Assembly: GCF_900112695.1 (NCBI RefSeq)
Contig: NZ_FOMT01000003.1
Coordinates: 62,001 to 126,000 of the forward strand
Direction of reading: 5' to 3'
DNA: 64,000 nt
Source of the DNA: Paenibacillus catalpae
GTDB taxonomy: Bacteria; Bacillota; Bacilli; Paenibacillales; Paenibacillaceae
The first letter of the stretch is position 1. Each line of letters opens with the position of its first letter. Below, one piece after another: positions 25,189-34,229 of this stretch. A program made the position numbers and the translations under genes. Below the pieces are notes generated by a model, which was given only the letters and a program-made list of their open reading frames with translations, did no database searches and was not told the DNA's origin.

Positions 25189-26018
25189 GAAGCTATTTGT
25201 CCCGTACAACAGCGATCATCGGCATGGGTCTCTTGTGGCTTGCTGCCCTCATCGAGATTTATCCGATTATACTTGTCGTATTCAGCGCGGTGAAGAGCAA
25301 GCCGGAGCTGGCTGTTAATCCGTTTGGATTTCCAAAGGAAATTACATTCCAGTTTTTTGCGACAGCGTACGATACGATGCATTATTTCAGATCAGTCAGC
25401 AATACCGTTCTAATCGCTTGTGTATCTGTCGTGCTTAGTGCCGCGATGACTTCCATGGCCGCTTACGCAATCGTCAGGCGGAAGAACCGATTCCATTCGT
25501 TCCTGTACATGCTTTTTCTGGCGGGAATGATTATTCCGTTCCAGATGACGATGATTCCGCTGTACAAAATGATGGTCGACCTCGGTCTATATAACTCTTA
25601 CCACGGCATCATGATGATTTATTTAGCGTTAACCGCTCCATTTTCCGTGTTTTTGCTTGTTGGCTTTATCAAGAGCGTACCGCGTGAGCTGGAGGAAGCA
25701 GCTCTCATCGATGGCTGCGGAATCTTCCAGACGTTCTTCCGCATCGTCTTGCCTTTACTCAAGCCGGCGCTAACGACGCTATGCGTGCTTAATCTGTTCT
25801 CGGTCTGGAACGATTTCCTCATGCCGGTGCTGTTCCTGCCCGATGACAAGAAGATGACCATTACCGTGCAAATATCGAAATTCCAAGGGATGTACAGTAA
25901 CGACTGGTCGCTGTTGTTTGCAGGAATCTGCATGATTGTGCTTCCGATGGTTGTGATCTACTTACTGGCACAACGGTTTATCATAAACGGAATTACGGCA
26001 GGAGCGATTAAGGGATGA
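25185..26018 (+). CDS. Sugar ABC transporter permease (MalG/UgpE type)
   Basis: 277 residues from GTG 25185, which has GGGAGGT upstream and overlaps the previous stop. Six helices are predicted. The EAA loop reads 'PRELEEAALIDGCGIFQTFF' followed by 'RIVLPLLKPALTT'. The N-terminal 'IEIYPIILVVFSAVKSKPEL' is the usual first helix and periplasmic-side start of MalG-type subunits. Its stop overlaps the start of the large glycoside hydrolase gene by 4 bp, so transport and hydrolysis are translated together. Confidence 0.93.
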   Translation: MRSYLSRTTAIIGMGLLWLAALIEIYPIILVVFSAVKSKPELAVNPFGFPKEITFQFFATAYDTMHYFRSVSNTVLIACVSVVLSAAMTSMAAYAIVRRKNRFHSFLYMLFLAGMIIPFQMTMIPLYKMMVDLGLYNSYHGIMMIYLALTAPFSVFLLVGFIKSVPRELEEAALIDGCGIFQTFFRIVLPLLKPALTTLCVLNLFSVWNDFLMPVLFLPDDKKMTITVQISKFQGMYSNDWSLLFAGICMIVLPMVVIYLLAQRFIINGITAGAIKG

Positions 26019-29000
26019 TGAACAACAGACGCATGGAAAAGTTTAAGGAGCCGTTGAACGAACATCGGCCTATCGCCTTCTGGGTGTGGAACGATGACCT
26101 AACACCGGAGCGTGCCCGGCAGCAGCTCAGAGAACTGGCTTCCCACGGCTTTGGGGGAGCGTTTGCTCACCCGAGACCAGGGCTGACCATTGAATATTTG
26201 TCCGAGGCCTGGTTCGAGCTGTGGAGAGCGGCATTGGATGAAGCAAAGGCTCTTGGCCTGCAGCTGTCCATTTACGACGAGAATTCGTATCCTTCCGGCT
26301 TTGCAGGAGGACATGTGCCTTCTGAATTGCCGGATTGCCTCGCGAACTGTGTGCATTACACAAGCTACGGCCGGGATCAGCTCGCCGAACTCGGGAGGCA
26401 TCAGTCGCTGATGCTAACTATCCCTGGTCATCCGATTCGCGCCTTCGCCATGCTTCATGCTGCGGAGCAAGACAGCTGGATCATAGCGCGCGATGTGACG
26501 CTGCTTCCCGTTTCGGAATGGGAGCAGCATGGCGATTTCTTCTGGCTGTTCGAGCTTGGAACACCTGAAGCAAACGGCTGGCTTGGCGGTTTCGCTTATG
26601 CGGATGTGCTGCGGCCGGAGGTTACGCGCCGCTTCCTGGAGACGACGCATGAGGCTTACCGCGAACGGTTCGGGGAACACTTCGGCAGCGTTATTCCGGC
26701 GCTATTTACGGACGAACCGGAAATTTCGCCAGGCAACCTGTTTCAAGACGGGGCGACGTTCCTGCCCTTTACGTATTGGTTTGCAGGCGAGTTCGAGAAG
26801 CGCAATGGCTATTCGTTATTCGACTATTTGCCTTGTCTTTTCGAGGAGGCCATATACCCTTTAAAACCAAAGGATCCGCGTCTCGTGCGTTACGATTACT
26901 ATTGCACGCTGCAGGCGTTATGGACGGACAATTCGGTCCGCCCGATCTCGGAATGGTGCGAGCGCAACAACTTGGCTTATACCGGCCACTATGTGGAGCA
27001 TAACTGGCCGCATCCGTTTAACCGGTCTTCACCTTCTGTCATGTCGATGTATGAATACATGCATTGGCCGGCTATCGATATGCTGAGGTCCGAGATGCAC
27101 CGTCCGGATCGCAAGTCGCCGGATAACTCGGCGCATATGCTTGTCTGCATCCGTGAAGCGCAGAGCGCCGCTAATCAATTTGATCGGGACCGCGTGTTAT
27201 GCGAAGCCTTTGGTGCAGGCGGGTGGGATTCCTCGTTTGAGGATTACAAACGGATCGGAGATTGGCTGTATGCACATGGAATCAATGCCTTAACGCCGCA
27301 TTTCACACAATCGTCCATCATAGGTGCGCGCAAGCGGGACCATCCGCAATCCTTTGATTGGCGCCAGCCGTGGTGGGAAGAATGGAAGACGCTTGCGGAC
27401 TATTTTGCTAGAGTGTCATCGATTCTCGCTGAGGGGAAGACCCGTAACCGCATTCTAGTCCTGAATCCGACGACGTCCTCGTATTTGTTCGCGCCAAAGG
27501 ACTTGGAGTCAAATGATGCCTACAAACTTGGAGTCGAGAGGACACGGGAACTGACGCAGTGGCTGGCTGATCGCGGCTGGGATTTCGACTTTGGAGACGA
27601 AACGATTATAGAACGGCATGGATCGGCCGAAGGCGGCAAGTTTGTGATCGCGAATCGGGCGTATGAGGCGGTTATTGTGCCCCCGGCGATGTTGAACATG
27701 AAACGCACTACCGTTTCCTTGCTTGAGCAGTTTATGAATATGAACGGATTAACGTTATCCTATGGGGCGATACCGGAAAGGCTGGATGGCGAAGCTTGGC
27801 ATTCCGAGCAGTTAACCGGACATTTGGGCTGGCTGCAGGCGGACAGCCTCCAAGCACTGGATAATGGTATAAGAAGCCGGCTTTGTCCAACGCTGCTGTG
27901 GCGGTCTGGTCGTGCGGAGCATCCCCGGCTCGCTCATCTGCGAAGAGAATTGGACGATGGCAGCATGACGCTGTTTTTTGCGAACAGCTCTATACACGAA
28001 TTTGAGGATGAGTTGCTCCTTCGGCATGGAGGTCGTATTGAGGTGTTGGATCCTTTCCGTGGAGAGATTACCTCAACCGGGAACGTGACAGAAGACGCGG
28101 AAGGACAAAGGCTTACCGCCATACATGTCCGATTACCCGGCTCTGGCTCATTGCTGCTTCGGGTTTATACGGAGGAAGCTGGTTATGCCGAGCCTATCGT
28201 CAGCGGCTCTGAAGCTGCTAATTCTAAGTTCACCCATCAACAATTAGAAGGAACTCAACTTATCATAGAGCCTGAAGAAGATAATATCATGCCTATTCTC
28301 TATTGCGATTTGACCGTTGGGACGAATACTTATGCTGGAATCAGCGCGCTTCAAGCGGGCCGGTTAGCGTTCGAGCATCACGGGTTTCCATCCAATCCGT
28401 GGGATAATGGCATACAGTTCAAGAGACGGCTGCTTGACCGGGAAGAGGATTTTGACAAGCGGACGGGCATCATCGTGGAATACCGCTTCCGCATCGGGTC
28501 AAAAGGATTGCCGGATCAGTTAGCTCTAATAGTAGAACGTCCCGAGCTTTACCGTATTTCCGTAAATGGGCTGAAGGTCGAGATCAGGTCCGGCAACAGC
28601 AGACTTGATGTGCATATGGGGCAGGCGGATATATCGGCATTGGTGAGGGAAGGAGAGAATGTCATCCAGCTTGAAGGGCGGCCATTTTCTATTCATATGG
28701 AGATCGAAGCGGTGTACTTGACGGGCAAATTCAGCGTAATTGATGCTGACGGCCAATGGATTATCGACAGACCATCGACACTGGGAATTGGCTCGTGGAA
28801 AAATCAAGGACATCCATTCTATGGCTCGGCGGTCAATTATCGCAAGATAGTGAATGTACCTGCATCGGCTCTTCAGACGACTATTCGTATGAAGGAATGG
28901 CGGGGGAGTATTGTAACGGTGCATGTTAACGGAGAAGTTGCGGGAATGCTCGGTCTGGACCGAAGTCAGGAGCTTGATATAACCGACCGGGTCATCCCGG

Positions 29001-29218
29001 GTGCGGACAACGAGATTATGGTCAGACTGGCGGGCGGTTTCAGGAACCTGCTTGGACCCCATTTCGATCCTTCCAAACCGCGAAATGTTGCCTGGCCTTC
29101 CTTCTGGAAGCGCACGCCGGCTTATGGTCCGCCGCTGGCGGAAGGATTTGATTTGATCGATTATGGATTGATGATGGACTTCGAGGTGGAAGTCGCAACG
29201 AAGGAGACGATCGAGTAA
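26015..29218 (+). CDS. Large glycoside hydrolase, GH106/rhamnosidase-like
   Basis: 1067 residues, no signal peptide, so it acts on imported sugars in the cytoplasm. The N-terminal 'RPIAFWVWNDDLTPERARQ' and 'GFGGAFAHPRPGL' resemble the barrel opening of GH106-type alpha-L-rhamnosidases. Acidic residues that could be catalytic lie in 'YDENSYPSG' and 'ALFTDEPEIS'. The last 350 residues look like beta-sandwich carbohydrate-binding modules ('WRGSIVTVHVNGEVAGMLGLD'). The family is a guess from sequence style; the substrate is unknown. It starts within the permease stop and ends in a TAATG overlap with the GH130 gene, so all five genes form one operon. Confidence 0.65.
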   Translation: MMNNRRMEKFKEPLNEHRPIAFWVWNDDLTPERARQQLRELASHGFGGAFAHPRPGLTIEYLSEAWFELWRAALDEAKALGLQLSIYDENSYPSGFAGGHVPSELPDCLANCVHYTSYGRDQLAELGRHQSLMLTIPGHPIRAFAMLHAAEQDSWIIARDVTLLPVSEWEQHGDFFWLFELGTPEANGWLGGFAYADVLRPEVTRRFLETTHEAYRERFGEHFGSVIPALFTDEPEISPGNLFQDGATFLPFTYWFAGEFEKRNGYSLFDYLPCLFEEAIYPLKPKDPRLVRYDYYCTLQALWTDNSVRPISEWCERNNLAYTGHYVEHNWPHPFNRSSPSVMSMYEYMHWPAIDMLRSEMHRPDRKSPDNSAHMLVCIREAQSAANQFDRDRVLCEAFGAGGWDSSFEDYKRIGDWLYAHGINALTPHFTQSSIIGARKRDHPQSFDWRQPWWEEWKTLADYFARVSSILAEGKTRNRILVLNPTTSSYLFAPKDLESNDAYKLGVERTRELTQWLADRGWDFDFGDETIIERHGSAEGGKFVIANRAYEAVIVPPAMLNMKRTTVSLLEQFMNMNGLTLSYGAIPERLDGEAWHSEQLTGHLGWLQADSLQALDNGIRSRLCPTLLWRSGRAEHPRLAHLRRELDDGSMTLFFANSSIHEFEDELLLRHGGRIEVLDPFRGEITSTGNVTEDAEGQRLTAIHVRLPGSGSLLLRVYTEEAGYAEPIVSGSEAANSKFTHQQLEGTQLIIEPEEDNIMPILYCDLTVGTNTYAGISALQAGRLAFEHHGFPSNPWDNGIQFKRRLLDREEDFDKRTGIIVEYRFRIGSKGLPDQLALIVERPELYRISVNGLKVEIRSGNSRLDVHMGQADISALVREGENVIQLEGRPFSIHMEIEAVYLTGKFSVIDADGQWIIDRPSTLGIGSWKNQGHPFYGSAVNYRKIVNVPASALQTTIRMKEWRGSIVTVHVNGEVAGMLGLDRSQELDITDRVIPGADNEIMVRLAGGFRNLLGPHFDPSKPRNVAWPSFWKRTPAYGPPLAEGFDLIDYGLMMDFEVEVATKETIE

Positions 29219-30216
29219 TGTATATACCCGCAGCAGAGCTATTCAAATCCAGCTCTTTTATTCATCGGCACGCGAGCAATCCGATTCTCAGTGCCGGCAA
29301 TGTTCCGTATCCGACGGCACTGACGTTTAATGCCGGCGTGACCAAGTTCAATGGGAAATACGTGATGGTATTCCGTAACGATTATGGCTCCGTGGAAGAA
29401 CAAAGTCTTGCCCCTCATTCGACGACCGATCTTGGCATTGCCTACAGCTCCGATGGCATCCGCTGGGAAGTCGGAACGAAGCCAATCTTTAGGCTGCACG
29501 ATGAAGAGATTATTCGGGCTTATGATCCGAGACTCACGGTTCTGGACGGCCGCTGCTATATGTGCTTTGCAGTTGATACAAAGCATGGCATAAGGGGTGG
29601 TATCGCTGTAACGGACGATTTCGAGCGGTTCGAAATTCTGAGCCTGTCTACGCCGGATCTTCGCAACATGGTATTGTTTCCGGAGAAGATCGGGGGGAAA
29701 TATGTGCGGCTGGAGAGACCGTTTACCATCTACAGCCGTGGAGGCGTAGACCGGTTTGATACATGGGTCTCCGAATCACCGGATCTGAAGCATTGGGGCG
29801 GCTCGGAATTATTGCTGGCGGTTGAGCATGTTCCATTCGCCAACGACAAGGTGGGACCGGCAGCGCCTCCCATATGGACGAGCCGGGGCTGGCTTACAAC
29901 GTTCCACGCTGTTGATATCGATCAGGCAAGAGGCAAGAACGGCTGGGAGCCCTCCTGGAAGAAACGGTATACAGCGGGTATTATGCTGCTCGATCTCCAT
30001 CATCCAAGCCGAATCGTTGGCATGAGCAGAACGCCTCTCCTGTCGCCGGAAGCGAGCTATGAGGTGGAGGGAGGCTTCCGCAACGACGTGATTTTCCCCG
30101 GCGGGATGATTCTAGAAGAAACAGGCGAGGTCAAAATCTATTATGGTGCCGCTGACACCACCGTATGTCTAGCAACGGCCGATGTGAATGATCTCGTTCA
30201 GCTGTGCCTGGAATAA
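29218..30216 (+). CDS. GH130 family glycosidase/phosphorylase
   Basis: 332 residues forming a five-bladed beta-propeller typical of GH130, which cleaves or phosphorolyses beta-mannosides. Visible motifs are 'RHASNPILSAGNVPYP', 'GVTKFNGKYVMVFRNDYG', the catalytic-site 'AYDPRLT', 'RLERPF', and 'ANDKVGPAAPPIWTSRGWL'. Phosphorylases in this family need Arg/His residues for phosphate that I cannot place with confidence, so either activity is possible. It is cytoplasmic, with no signal peptide. It closes the sugar operon; a terminator follows 26 bp after the stop. A mannose-containing oligosaccharide is therefore a reasonable guess for the substrate. Confidence 0.85.
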   Translation: MYIPAAELFKSSSFIHRHASNPILSAGNVPYPTALTFNAGVTKFNGKYVMVFRNDYGSVEEQSLAPHSTTDLGIAYSSDGIRWEVGTKPIFRLHDEEIIRAYDPRLTVLDGRCYMCFAVDTKHGIRGGIAVTDDFERFEILSLSTPDLRNMVLFPEKIGGKYVRLERPFTIYSRGGVDRFDTWVSESPDLKHWGGSELLLAVEHVPFANDKVGPAAPPIWTSRGWLTTFHAVDIDQARGKNGWEPSWKKRYTAGIMLLDLHHPSRIVGMSRTPLLSPEASYEVEGGFRNDVIFPGGMILEETGEVKIYYGAADTTVCLATADVNDLVQLCLE

Positions 30217-30241
30217 TAGGCCTAATATTGAAGAAGAAGAG

Positions 30242-30281
30242 AAGACAGCTTCTCCGATAACATCGGGGAGGCTGTCTTTCA
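30242..30281 (+). terminator. Intrinsic terminator of the sugar operon
   Basis: AAGACAGCTTCTCCGAT pairs with ATCGGGGAGGCTGTCTT (one mismatch and a wobble) around a three-base loop, ending in TTTC. Confidence 0.85.
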
Positions 30282-30348
30282 TATTGTCTCATGTATGATG
30301 GCTTATCGCCCATAAATAGAGCACAATTAAAACATGAGCGAACATATA

Positions 30349-30377
30349 TTGTGTCTTAAATATATATGTGTTATATT
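30349..30377 (+). promoter_or_regulatory. Promoter of ccpN with a CcpN-box-like sequence over the -10
   Basis: TTGTGT (30349-30354), a 17-bp spacer and extended -10 TGTTATATT (TATATT at 30372-30377) form a sigma-A promoter. TGTGTTATATT at 30367-30377 fits every position of the Bacillus CcpN box TRTGHYATAYW as I remember it. This suggests binding of CcpN at its own promoter. The region holds further ATATnTGTGT-like copies nearby that fit less well. Confidence 0.55.
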
Positions 30378-30443
30378 ATTTCCGAATAATGATGGATATA
30401 TAGGTAAATATGTGTAATAAAAAGGATGAGAGGGTGAATCGTT

Positions 30444-31088
30444 ATCCAGCTATCGAATCGCCAGCTAGAACTGCTAGAGCTAGTTAAAAAGCATGCGCCC
30501 ATTACAGGGGAACAGCTTGCGGAATATATGGGCGTCAGCCGTCCGACGCTGCGGTCGGACTTGTCGCTGCTTGTGATGCTGAACCTTCTGGATGCGAAGC
30601 CGAAGGTTGGGTATTTTCTCGGCGAAGCTTACCGTGCAACCGATGATACGGCAGCGCGGCAGCGCTTCGACAATATCAAGGTACAGGAGATTCAAGGGGT
30701 TCCGGTCAATATCCCGGAGATGTTGTCCGTCCATGATGCGGTCATCACGTTGTTCACCGAAAACGCCAATACGCTGCTGGTCGTTAATGAACAGAAGAAG
30801 CTCGCAGGTATCGTGACGCCAAAGGATCTGCTCAAAATGACGCTCGGAAACGCCGGTGCCGTGTCCGTTCCGGTCAGCATGGTCATGACGCGTTACCCGA
30901 ATATCGTCACGCTTGTTCCTGAAGAATCCGTTTCGGATGCGATTCGAAAGATGATGCTCCATCAAGTTGACTGCCTGCCGGTCATTGTACCTGGAGAAGG
31001 CGGACCGGATATTAGCGGATGGGTATCGAAATCGAACATTATCCGGCTTATGTCGGATATTGCAACAGCTGCGGAACTGGGGGATTAG
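30444..31088 (+). CDS. ccpN: CcpN-like transcriptional repressor of gluconeogenesis (start codon anomalous)
   Basis: About 214 residues. A winged helix-turn-helix ('IQLSNRQLELLELVKKHAPI', 'GEQLAEYMGVSRPTLRSDLS') is followed by two CBS domains ('MLSVHDAVITLFTENANTLL' and 'VMTRYPNIVTLVPEESV'). CcpN represses gapB and pckA when glucose is present. The family N-terminus begins at about 30438-30450, yet between the in-frame TGA (30435-30437) and the ATG at 30528 there is no ATG, GTG or TTG. ATC at 30444 lies seven bases after GAGGGTG. Either a rare ATC start is used, or one base differs from the true sequence, since deleting one A of GTGAATC would open a GTG start. Followed by yqfL after 6 bp, as in Bacillus. 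Confidence 0.85.
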   Translation: MQLSNRQLELLELVKKHAPITGEQLAEYMGVSRPTLRSDLSLLVMLNLLDAKPKVGYFLGEAYRATDDTAARQRFDNIKVQEIQGVPVNIPEMLSVHDAVITLFTENANTLLVVNEQKKLAGIVTPKDLLKMTLGNAGAVSVPVSMVMTRYPNIVTLVPEESVSDAIRKMMLHQVDCLPVIVPGEGGPDISGWVSKSNIIRLMSDIATAAELGD

Positions 31089-31094
31089 GAGCAT

Positions 31095-31892
31095 ATGTCA
31101 GAGCAAATCATCTACGTTTGTTCAGATGCGGTAGGGGAGACCGCGGAGGCCGTCGCGAAAGCGACACTGCGGCAATTCGCATCCGATCATGTCAAAATTA
31201 AACGGTTTGGCCATGTGAAGACCGAAGAGGAAGTTATCCAGATTGTCGCGGAAGCGGCCAGAACCGGAGGCTTTATCAGCTATACGCTTGTTCAGCCGGA
31301 GCTGCGCGAGCTGATGAAGGAGGAGTCCTTCCGCTGGGGAGTAAGAGCGGTCGATGTGATGGGCCCGATGATGCAGGCGTTTGTAGATACGTTCGGCAGC
31401 TCGCCGAAGCGCAAGCCGGGACTGCTTCATTCTATCGATGATGATTATTACCGCCGGATGGATGCTATTGAATTTGCGGTCAAATATGACGACGGCAAAG
31501 ACGCCCGAGGGCTGATGCAGGCCCAGGTCGTCCTGATTGGCGTATCACGCACCTCCAAGACACCGCTGAGCATCTTCCTGTCCCATAAAGGCATTAAGAC
31601 GGCAAATCTGCCGTTAATGCCGGAGGTAAGACCGCCTGCGGAGCTGGTGCCGGCACCTGGCAGACTTATTGTCGGGCTTACGATGCAGCCGGAGCATTTG
31701 CTGCACATTCGGACCGAGCGCCTTAAGACGCTTGGTCTCCCGGAGTCCGCGCAATATGCTTCAAAGGAGCGCATTATGGAAGAGCTGGCCTATGCATCCA
31801 GCGTGATGGAGGCATTAGGCTGCCCGGTTATAGATGTTACGAATCGGGCGATTGAAGAGACAGCAGGACTTATTATTGAGCAATTATCTTGA
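31095..31892 (+). CDS. yqfL: Pyruvate,phosphate dikinase / PEP synthetase regulatory protein (YqfL)
   Basis: 265 residues of the DUF299 family, bifunctional serine/threonine kinase and Pi-dependent phosphorylase that control PPDK or PEP synthase. The N-terminal 'IYVCSDAVGETAEAVAKA' and the P-loop-like 'LIGVSRTSKTPLSIFLSHKG' are hallmark stretches, with 'LTMQPEHLLHIRTERLK' near the C-terminus. In Bacillus, YqfL acts with CcpN on gluconeogenesis, and the ccpN-yqfL operon is conserved here with a 6-bp gap. A PPDK gene is not in the window. The ribosome site is GGAGCA before ATG 31095. Confidence 0.92.
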   Translation: MSEQIIYVCSDAVGETAEAVAKATLRQFASDHVKIKRFGHVKTEEEVIQIVAEAARTGGFISYTLVQPELRELMKEESFRWGVRAVDVMGPMMQAFVDTFGSSPKRKPGLLHSIDDDYYRRMDAIEFAVKYDDGKDARGLMQAQVVLIGVSRTSKTPLSIFLSHKGIKTANLPLMPEVRPPAELVPAPGRLIVGLTMQPEHLLHIRTERLKTLGLPESAQYASKERIMEELAYASSVMEALGCPVIDVTNRAIEETAGLIIEQLS

Positions 31893-31968
31893 TTATCCAT
31901 AACAAAAAAAGCGCCGCCAACGTATTTATTGCATAAAAATGGCAATACGTATGAGAGGATGCCCAATT

Positions 31969-32937
31969 ATGTTAGAACGCGAATTGTCTTTAGAGCTTGT
32001 TCGAGTCACGGAACTTGCGGCGCTTGCCGCCTCCCCTTGGATGGGCCGGGGAGACAAGAACAGCGCCGACGGCGCAGCAACCGAAGCGATGCGGAGCATG
32101 TTTGATACGGTATCAATCCGTGGTACGGTAGTAATAGGTGAAGGCGAGATGGATGAAGCACCGATGCTTTACATCGGTGAACAGGTTGGCAGCATGTTAG
32201 GGCCGGAGGTCGATGTGGCAGTAGATCCGCTCGAAGGGACGGAGATTGTTGCCAGAGGCCTGAACAATGCGATGGCTGTACTTGCCGTTGCGGGAAAAGG
32301 CCAGCTCCTTCACGCGCCAGACATGTATATGGAGAAATTGGCGGTTGGTCCGGAATTGGCGGGCAAGCTGTCGCTGAAGGACCCGATACGCATTACGCTG
32401 GAAAAGGCGGCACTTGCGTTAGATAAGCCGATCACGGACCTGACTGTTATGATCCTGGACCGCGAACGCCATGCGGATATGACCCGCGAGCTGAGAGAAG
32501 CAGGTGTCCGCATCAAGTTTTTATCGGATGGGGACGTTGCGGGAGCGCTTGCGCCTTCTTTTCCGGAAGCGGGCATCGATCTGTATGTAGGCTCGGGCGG
32601 GGCGCCAGAAGGCGTGCTTGCGGCAGCCGCGCTTAAATGCCTGGGCGGCGAGATTCAAGGCAGGCTGATGCCTGAAAGCGAGGAGCAGTTTGAACGCTGC
32701 GTGTCTATGGGGCTGACGGATCCTCGCAAAATATTGGCGATTAACGACATGGTAGGCACCGGAGACGTGATCTTCGCAGCAACCGGCGTAACGCCCGGTG
32801 AATTCCTCGGCGGAGTTCGGTATATGCCGGACCAGCGGGCGGAGACCCATTCGATGGTGATGCGGGCGCAGACCCGTACCGTGCGGTACGTGAAGTCGCT
32901 GCATCATCTGCCGAACAAACCTCTTTTGCGCAAATAA
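31969..32937 (+). CDS. glpX: Fructose-1,6-bisphosphatase, class II
   Basis: 322 residues. '[20 protein letters not shown]', '[15 protein letters not shown]', the metal-binding '[18 protein letters not shown]' and '[14 protein letters not shown]' are the standard GlpX series, with '[18 protein letters not shown]' later. It makes fructose-6-P from fructose-1,6-P2 in gluconeogenesis, needing Mn or Mg. ATG 31969 is chosen over 31939 for the GAGGA site upstream. The gene lies 76 bp after yqfL and in front of ndk and tal, a cluster that places a gluconeogenic enzyme next to two gluconeogenesis regulators. Confidence 0.94.
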   Translation: MLERELSLELVRVTELAALAASPWMGRGDKNSADGAATEAMRSMFDTVSIRGTVVIGEGEMDEAPMLYIGEQVGSMLGPEVDVAVDPLEGTEIVARGLNNAMAVLAVAGKGQLLHAPDMYMEKLAVGPELAGKLSLKDPIRITLEKAALALDKPITDLTVMILDRERHADMTRELREAGVRIKFLSDGDVAGALAPSFPEAGIDLYVGSGGAPEGVLAAAALKCLGGEIQGRLMPESEEQFERCVSMGLTDPRKILAINDMVGTGDVIFAATGVTPGEFLGGVRYMPDQRAETHSMVMRAQTRTVRYVKSLHHLPNKPLLRK

Positions 32938-32962
32938 ACTAGGAATGAAAGAAGGAATGGGA

Positions 32963-33370
32963 ATGGAACGAACCTTTGTCATGGTAAAGCCCGATGGTGT
33001 GAAACGTGGATTAATTGGCAGCATAGTAGCAAGATTCGAGCACAAAGGCTTTAAGCTCATACAGGCGAGGCTGATCGAGATCGATACGCCTTTGGCAGAG
33101 CGCCATTACAGCGAACACGCGGAGAAGCCGTTCTTCGGCGAACTTGTCGAGTTCATTACTTCCGGTCCTTCTTTCGCCATGGTCTGGGAAGGCCCTGGCG
33201 CGGTTAAAAATGCCCGTGCGTTAATCGGTCGAACGAACCCGTCGGATGCTGATGCCGGTACAATTCGCGGAGATTTTGCGCTAAGCGTGGAGAGCAATAT
33301 CGTGCACGGCTCCGATTCTGTAGAAAGCGCGGAACGCGAGATTCAGATGTTTTTTGGCGGGCAACTATGA
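32963..33370 (+). CDS. ndk: Nucleoside diphosphate kinase
   Basis: 135 residues, shorter than the usual 147-149 because the C-terminal tail stops at '[10 protein letters not shown]'. The N-terminal '[19 protein letters not shown]' and the active-site His115 in '[15 protein letters not shown]' are intact, so the enzyme should transfer gamma-phosphate between nucleotides. The missing tail normally helps hexamer contacts. ATG 32963 follows GAAGGAATGGG. The stop overlaps the tal start by 4 bp (ATGA), so both are coupled. Confidence 0.93.
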   Translation: MERTFVMVKPDGVKRGLIGSIVARFEHKGFKLIQARLIEIDTPLAERHYSEHAEKPFFGELVEFITSGPSFAMVWEGPGAVKNARALIGRTNPSDADAGTIRGDFALSVESNIVHGSDSVESAEREIQMFFGGQL

Positions 33371-34011
33371 AGTTTTTCCTGGATACGGCCAATATCGAGG
33401 AAATAAAACGGATTGCAAGGCTGGGCCTTGTCGACGGAGTAACGACCAATCCTTCTCTGATCGCGAAGGAAGGACGCGATTTCAAAGAAGTGATTCAGGA
33501 AATTGCCGGCTTTGTCCATGGTCCGATCAGTGCGGAGGTTATTGGGACATCGTCGGATGAGATGCTGATCGAAGCCTTTGATATTGCAGAATGGGCTCCA
33601 AACATTGTGGTTAAGCTGCCGATGACCGAAGACGGTTTGTATGCGACGCGTGCCTTATCGGAGAAAGGCATTAAGACGAATGTCACGCTTATCTTTACGG
33701 CTGCTCAAGGCTTGATGGCTGCCAAAGCCGGTGCAACCTATATTAGTCCTTTTGTCGGACGTCTGGATGATATTGGTTCGGACGGTATGGAACTAATCAA
33801 GGATCTCCGGACGATTCTTCACAATTACGGGATGCATGCGGAAATCATTGCGGCAAGCATCCGCCATATCGGCCATGTCGAGCAGGCTGCACTGGCCGGG
33901 GCTCATATCGCCACGATTCCAGGCTCTCTTCTTCCGTCCCTCTGGAAGCATCCTCTCACCGATGCAGGAATTGCGAAATTCCTGAGTGATTGGAGCGATA
34001 GAAAGCTATAA
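33367..34011 (+). CDS. tal: Transaldolase (TalC/FSA type)
   Basis: 214 residues, the short transaldolase subfamily. '[20 protein letters not shown]' and '[14 protein letters not shown]' open the barrel. Schiff-base Lys83 lies in 'NIVVKLPMT', with '[19 protein letters not shown]' and 'FVGRLDDIG' following. It exchanges three-carbon units in the non-oxidative pentose phosphate pathway, working with the transketolase at 54.2 kb. Fructose-6-P aldolase activity is possible in this subfamily. Coupled to ndk by a 4-bp overlap and followed by a terminator. Confidence 0.94.
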   Translation: MKFFLDTANIEEIKRIARLGLVDGVTTNPSLIAKEGRDFKEVIQEIAGFVHGPISAEVIGTSSDEMLIEAFDIAEWAPNIVVKLPMTEDGLYATRALSEKGIKTNVTLIFTAAQGLMAAKAGATYISPFVGRLDDIGSDGMELIKDLRTILHNYGMHAEIIAASIRHIGHVEQAALAGAHIATIPGSLLPSLWKHPLTDAGIAKFLSDWSDRKL

Positions 34012-34036
34012 GCCAGCTTATTCATCTAGTATTTAA

Positions 34037-34080
34037 CCTCATGCATCGGGAAACCGCTTGCATGAGGTTTTTCTTTTTTT
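34037..34080 (+). terminator. Intrinsic terminator after tal
   Basis: CCTCATGCA pairs with TGCATGAGG around a 13-base loop, followed by TTTTTCTTTTTTT. Confidence 0.93.
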
Positions 34081-34138
34081 CAGTCTAAACCTATCATTAC
34101 AAACTGTATCGGGGTTATGAAAATAAATGAAAAAAGCA

Positions 34139-34196
34139 TTGACACGATACGTTTCGTATCTTAAAGTATTAATACATAAGAGATACGATATGTATC
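34139..34196 (+). promoter_or_regulatory. Exopolysaccharide promoter with two GATAC-N5-GTATC palindromes
   Basis: TTGACA (34139-34144) and TAAAGT (34162-34167) form a promoter with a 17-bp spacer. GATACGTTTCGTATC (34146-34160) fills the spacer and GATACGATATGTATC (34182-34196) lies downstream; both are 15-bp GATAC-N5-GTATC sites 36 bp apart. A lone GTATC is at 34106-34110. Binding at these sites would block the polymerase. The regulator is not encoded nearby and I cannot name it. Confidence 0.65.
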
Positions 34197-34229
34197 ACAA
34201 GACCTAGTATTGCTGCAGGAGGGAAGCGC

